From Streptomyces niger (GTDB taxonomy: Bacteria; Actinomycetota; Actinomycetes; Streptomycetales; Streptomycetaceae): DNA of 64,000 bases. Under the pieces are notes generated by a model. That model did not search any database and was not told the origin of the DNA. It worked only from the letters and a program-made list of their open reading frames with translations. The stretch spans positions 124,001 through 188,000 of the forward strand of contig NZ_JOFQ01000002.1 of assembly GCF_000718305.1 (NCBI RefSeq), written 5' to 3'. This document shows, piece by piece, positions 63,547 through 64,000 of this stretch (position 1 is the first letter of the stretch; each line of letters starts with the position of its first letter). The position numbers and the translations under genes were made by a program.

Positions 63547-64000
63547 GTGACCAGTGCTGCGAGGAACGCTTCAGTGATCTCTTCCCTGCTCGTCGCCAAC
63601 CGCGGCGAGATCGCCCGCCGCATCTTCCGCACCTGCCGGGAGCTGGGCATCGCCACCGTCGCCGTGCACTCCGACGCCGACGCCGGCGCGCCGCACGTCC
63701 GGGAGGCCGACGCGGCCGTCCGCCTCCCGGGCGACGCGCCCGCCGACACCTACCTGCGCGGCGACCTCGTCGTGAAGGCCGCGCTGGACGCCGGGGCCGA
63801 CGCCGTGCACCCCGGCTACGGCTTCCTCTCCGAGAACGCCGAGTTCGCCGCCGCGGTCGCCGACGCCGGCCTGACCTGGGTGGGCCCGCCGCCCGCCGCC
63901 ATCGAGGCGATGGCGTCCAAGACCCGGGCCAAGGAGCTGATGGGTATCGCCCCGCTCGCCGAGGTCACGGCGGACGACCTGCCCGTGCTGGTGAAGGCGG
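63547..64000 (+). CDS. Biotin carboxylase alpha subunit (partial, cut by window end)
   Basis: The first 151 codons are visible. SSLLVANRGEIARRIFRTCR and DAVHPGYGFLSENAEFAAAV are diagnostic for the biotin carboxylase N-domain; the start of the ATP-grasp domain follows (SKTRAKELM). The full protein would be 600-700 residues with a C-terminal biotinyl-lysine, not visible. GTG 63547 (GAGGGG upstream, eight bases after the beta-subunit stop) or GTG 63574 are both possible starts. Partner of the beta subunit at 61931-63538. Confidence 0.93.
   Translation, partial: MTSAARNASVISSLLVANRGEIARRIFRTCRELGIATVAVHSDADAGAPHVREADAAVRLPGDAPADTYLRGDLVVKAALDAGADAVHPGYGFLSENAEFAAAVADAGLTWVGPPPAAIEAMASKTRAKELMGIAPLAEVTADDLPVLVKA

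Overview
The window is high-GC, densely packed chromosomal DNA with frequent GTG starts, four-base start/stop overlaps and a gene set typical of Streptomyces: a solo GroEL under CIRCE control, XRE/DUF5753-DUF397 pairs, futalosine-pathway menaquinone genes, an MSMEG-type XPB helicase, a HelD-like RNA-polymerase helicase and DUF3027/DUF2771/DUF2530 proteins. I see no phage, transposase, CRISPR array, rRNA or tRNA. It reads as chromosome core with a few accessory patches.

Layout. 1-3.2 kb: end of threonine synthase, a CysO-like sulfur carrier, a cold-shock protein and groEL with two CIRCE boxes. 3.2-3.8 kb: an antitoxin-like HTH gene behind a broken toxin gene and a perfect palindrome. 3.9-7.8 kb: a minus-strand operon for N-acetylmuramic acid use (RpiR-type regulator, MurQ etherase, PTS EIIBC). 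7.9-13.2 kb: small conserved proteins, an MFS exporter, a first XRE/DUF397 pair, an HD-domain protein and CutC. 13.3-22.1 kb: HelD-like helicase, a GT87 mannosyltransferase, XPB helicase and its large partner, separated by a degenerate repeat tract. 22.2-27.5 kb: a membrane protein and a four-gene siderophore ABC importer behind a possible iron box. 27.6-34.2 kb: HAD hydrolase, long cold-shock protein, MqnD, MqnB, DUF2771, an MFS-like protein and DUF3027. 34.5-43.8 kb: a sacsin-like ATPase, DUF2530, NCS2 purine permease, RHH protein, MarR plus MFS exporter, a small toxin-antitoxin-like pair, an RNA cyclic phosphodiesterase and a 28-residue membrane peptide. 43.8-55 kb: aldo/keto reductase, a second XRE/DUF397 set, SGNH hydrolase, secreted propeller-like proteins, SerC, a fused FAD/Fe-S oxidase and an EamA exporter.

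55.0-58.9 kb is the stretch I find most intriguing. Six genes point the same way: HAD hydrolase, XRE regulator with a TPR-like C-terminus, GHKL ATPase, two 36-residue peptide genes that are very different from each other (one hydrophobic then basic, one acidic ending in DYYS), a hairpin, and a stand-alone protein kinase with its catalytic residues intact. It looks like a regulator-peptide-kinase cassette: a peptide signalling system or a phosphorylation-dependent peptide pathway. This is inference from layout and needs comparative and experimental tests.

59.4-64 kb opens a translationally coupled operon (TIGR03084 protein, AtuA-like DUF1446 protein, acyl-CoA carboxylase beta, biotin carboxylase alpha cut by the window end), consistent with catabolism of branched acyl-CoA or acyclic terpenoid acids.
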